A stretch of 6,307 bases of DNA from an uncultured beta proteobacterium. Its GTDB lineage: Bacteria; Pseudomonadota; Gammaproteobacteria; Burkholderiales; Burkholderiaceae_C. The notes below the pieces were generated by a model. The model saw only the letters and a list, made by a program, of their open reading frames with translations, did no database searches and was not told the origin of the DNA. Position 1 is the stretch's first letter; every line of letters starts with the position of its first letter. The DNA is taken from assembly GCA_903928325.1 (NCBI GenBank), contig CAIYQF010000121.1:1-6307 (forward strand), given 5' to 3'. The position numbers and the translations under genes were made by a program. Of this stretch, positions 6,130 to 6,307 are shown piece by piece.

Positions 6130-6307
6130 ATGACAACGATCCGTGTAAAAGAAAACGAACCCTTTGACGTCGCTCTGCGCCGCTTTAAACGCACCATCGA
6201 GAAGCTCGGCTTGCTCACTGACTTGCGCGCCCGCGAGTTCTACGAGAAGCCCACTGCCATTCGCAAGCGCAAAAAAGCCGCTGCCGTGAAGCGCAACTAC
6301 AAGCGCA
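6130..6307 (+). CDS. rpsU: 30S ribosomal protein bS21 (3' end outside window)
   Basis: bS21 is a small basic protein of the 30S subunit, located near the 3' end of 16S rRNA, where it helps in recognising the start region of mRNAs. The visible 59 codons start MTTIRVKENEPFDVALRRF and continue with the typical RTIEKLGLL...REFYEKPTA...RKRKKAAAVKR pattern, which matches proteobacterial bS21 closely. The full protein is usually about 70 residues, so only about 11 codons are missing at the right edge. The ATG at 6130 gives the conserved N-terminus directly. The gene is preceded by a long leader and its own -10 box, so it is probably transcribed separately from the oxidoreductase gene. Short length explains why it is easy to overlook. 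Confidence 0.97.
   Translation, partial: MTTIRVKENEPFDVALRRFKRTIEKLGLLTDLRAREFYEKPTAIRKRKKAAAVKRNYKR

Noticed and set aside
6006..6167. A 53-codon open frame from ATG 6006 in the rpsU leader, running into the rpsU coding region.
   Set aside because: Its ATG lies only two bases after the TATAAT box, so a transcript from that promoter would start downstream of it; there is no ribosome-binding site and the peptide resembles nothing I know.

Overview
The window is GC-rich, densely coding chromosomal DNA. It most resembles a betaproteobacterium of the Burkholderiales, probably the Comamonadaceae. This placement rests on recalled protein similarity (the bS21 N-terminus, the SerB C-terminus, endonuclease III) and on codon use; no search was run. 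I see no mobile element, tRNA, rRNA or CRISPR array. The content is mostly housekeeping genes plus one small cluster of less predictable function.

Layout. Positions 1-350 (+) hold the 3' end of serB, phosphoserine phosphatase. A 119-bp gap follows, carrying a perfect 14-bp inverted repeat that looks like a dispersed REP-type hairpin. Positions 4000 down to 470 (-) hold three tightly packed genes, in transcription order: a PLP-dependent class I/II aminotransferase, a DUF1275 (YoaK-type) membrane protein, and a Tat-exported PhoD-type alkaline phosphatase. They are joined by a 4-base GTGA overlap and a 1-base TGATG overlap, so they are very likely one translationally coupled operon. phoD carries a single-base frameshift at a G4 run near 1108-1111. 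The aminotransferase carries an exact 15-bp tandem duplication.

A short divergent intergenic region (4001-4070) separates this operon from rightward genes: nth (endonuclease III, all catalytic and Fe-S cluster residues present), a HI0933-like FAD-dependent oxidoreductase 23 bp downstream, and the start of rpsU (ribosomal protein bS21), which runs off the right edge. rpsU has a perfect TATAAT box and a leader of about 120 nt that can form hairpins and has no clear Shine-Dalgarno sequence next to the start codon.

I do not see a clearly new multi-gene system. The items most worth a second look are the phoD frameshift, the coupled aminotransferase-DUF1275-phoD unit, the rpsU leader, the tandem duplication and the intergenic hairpin.
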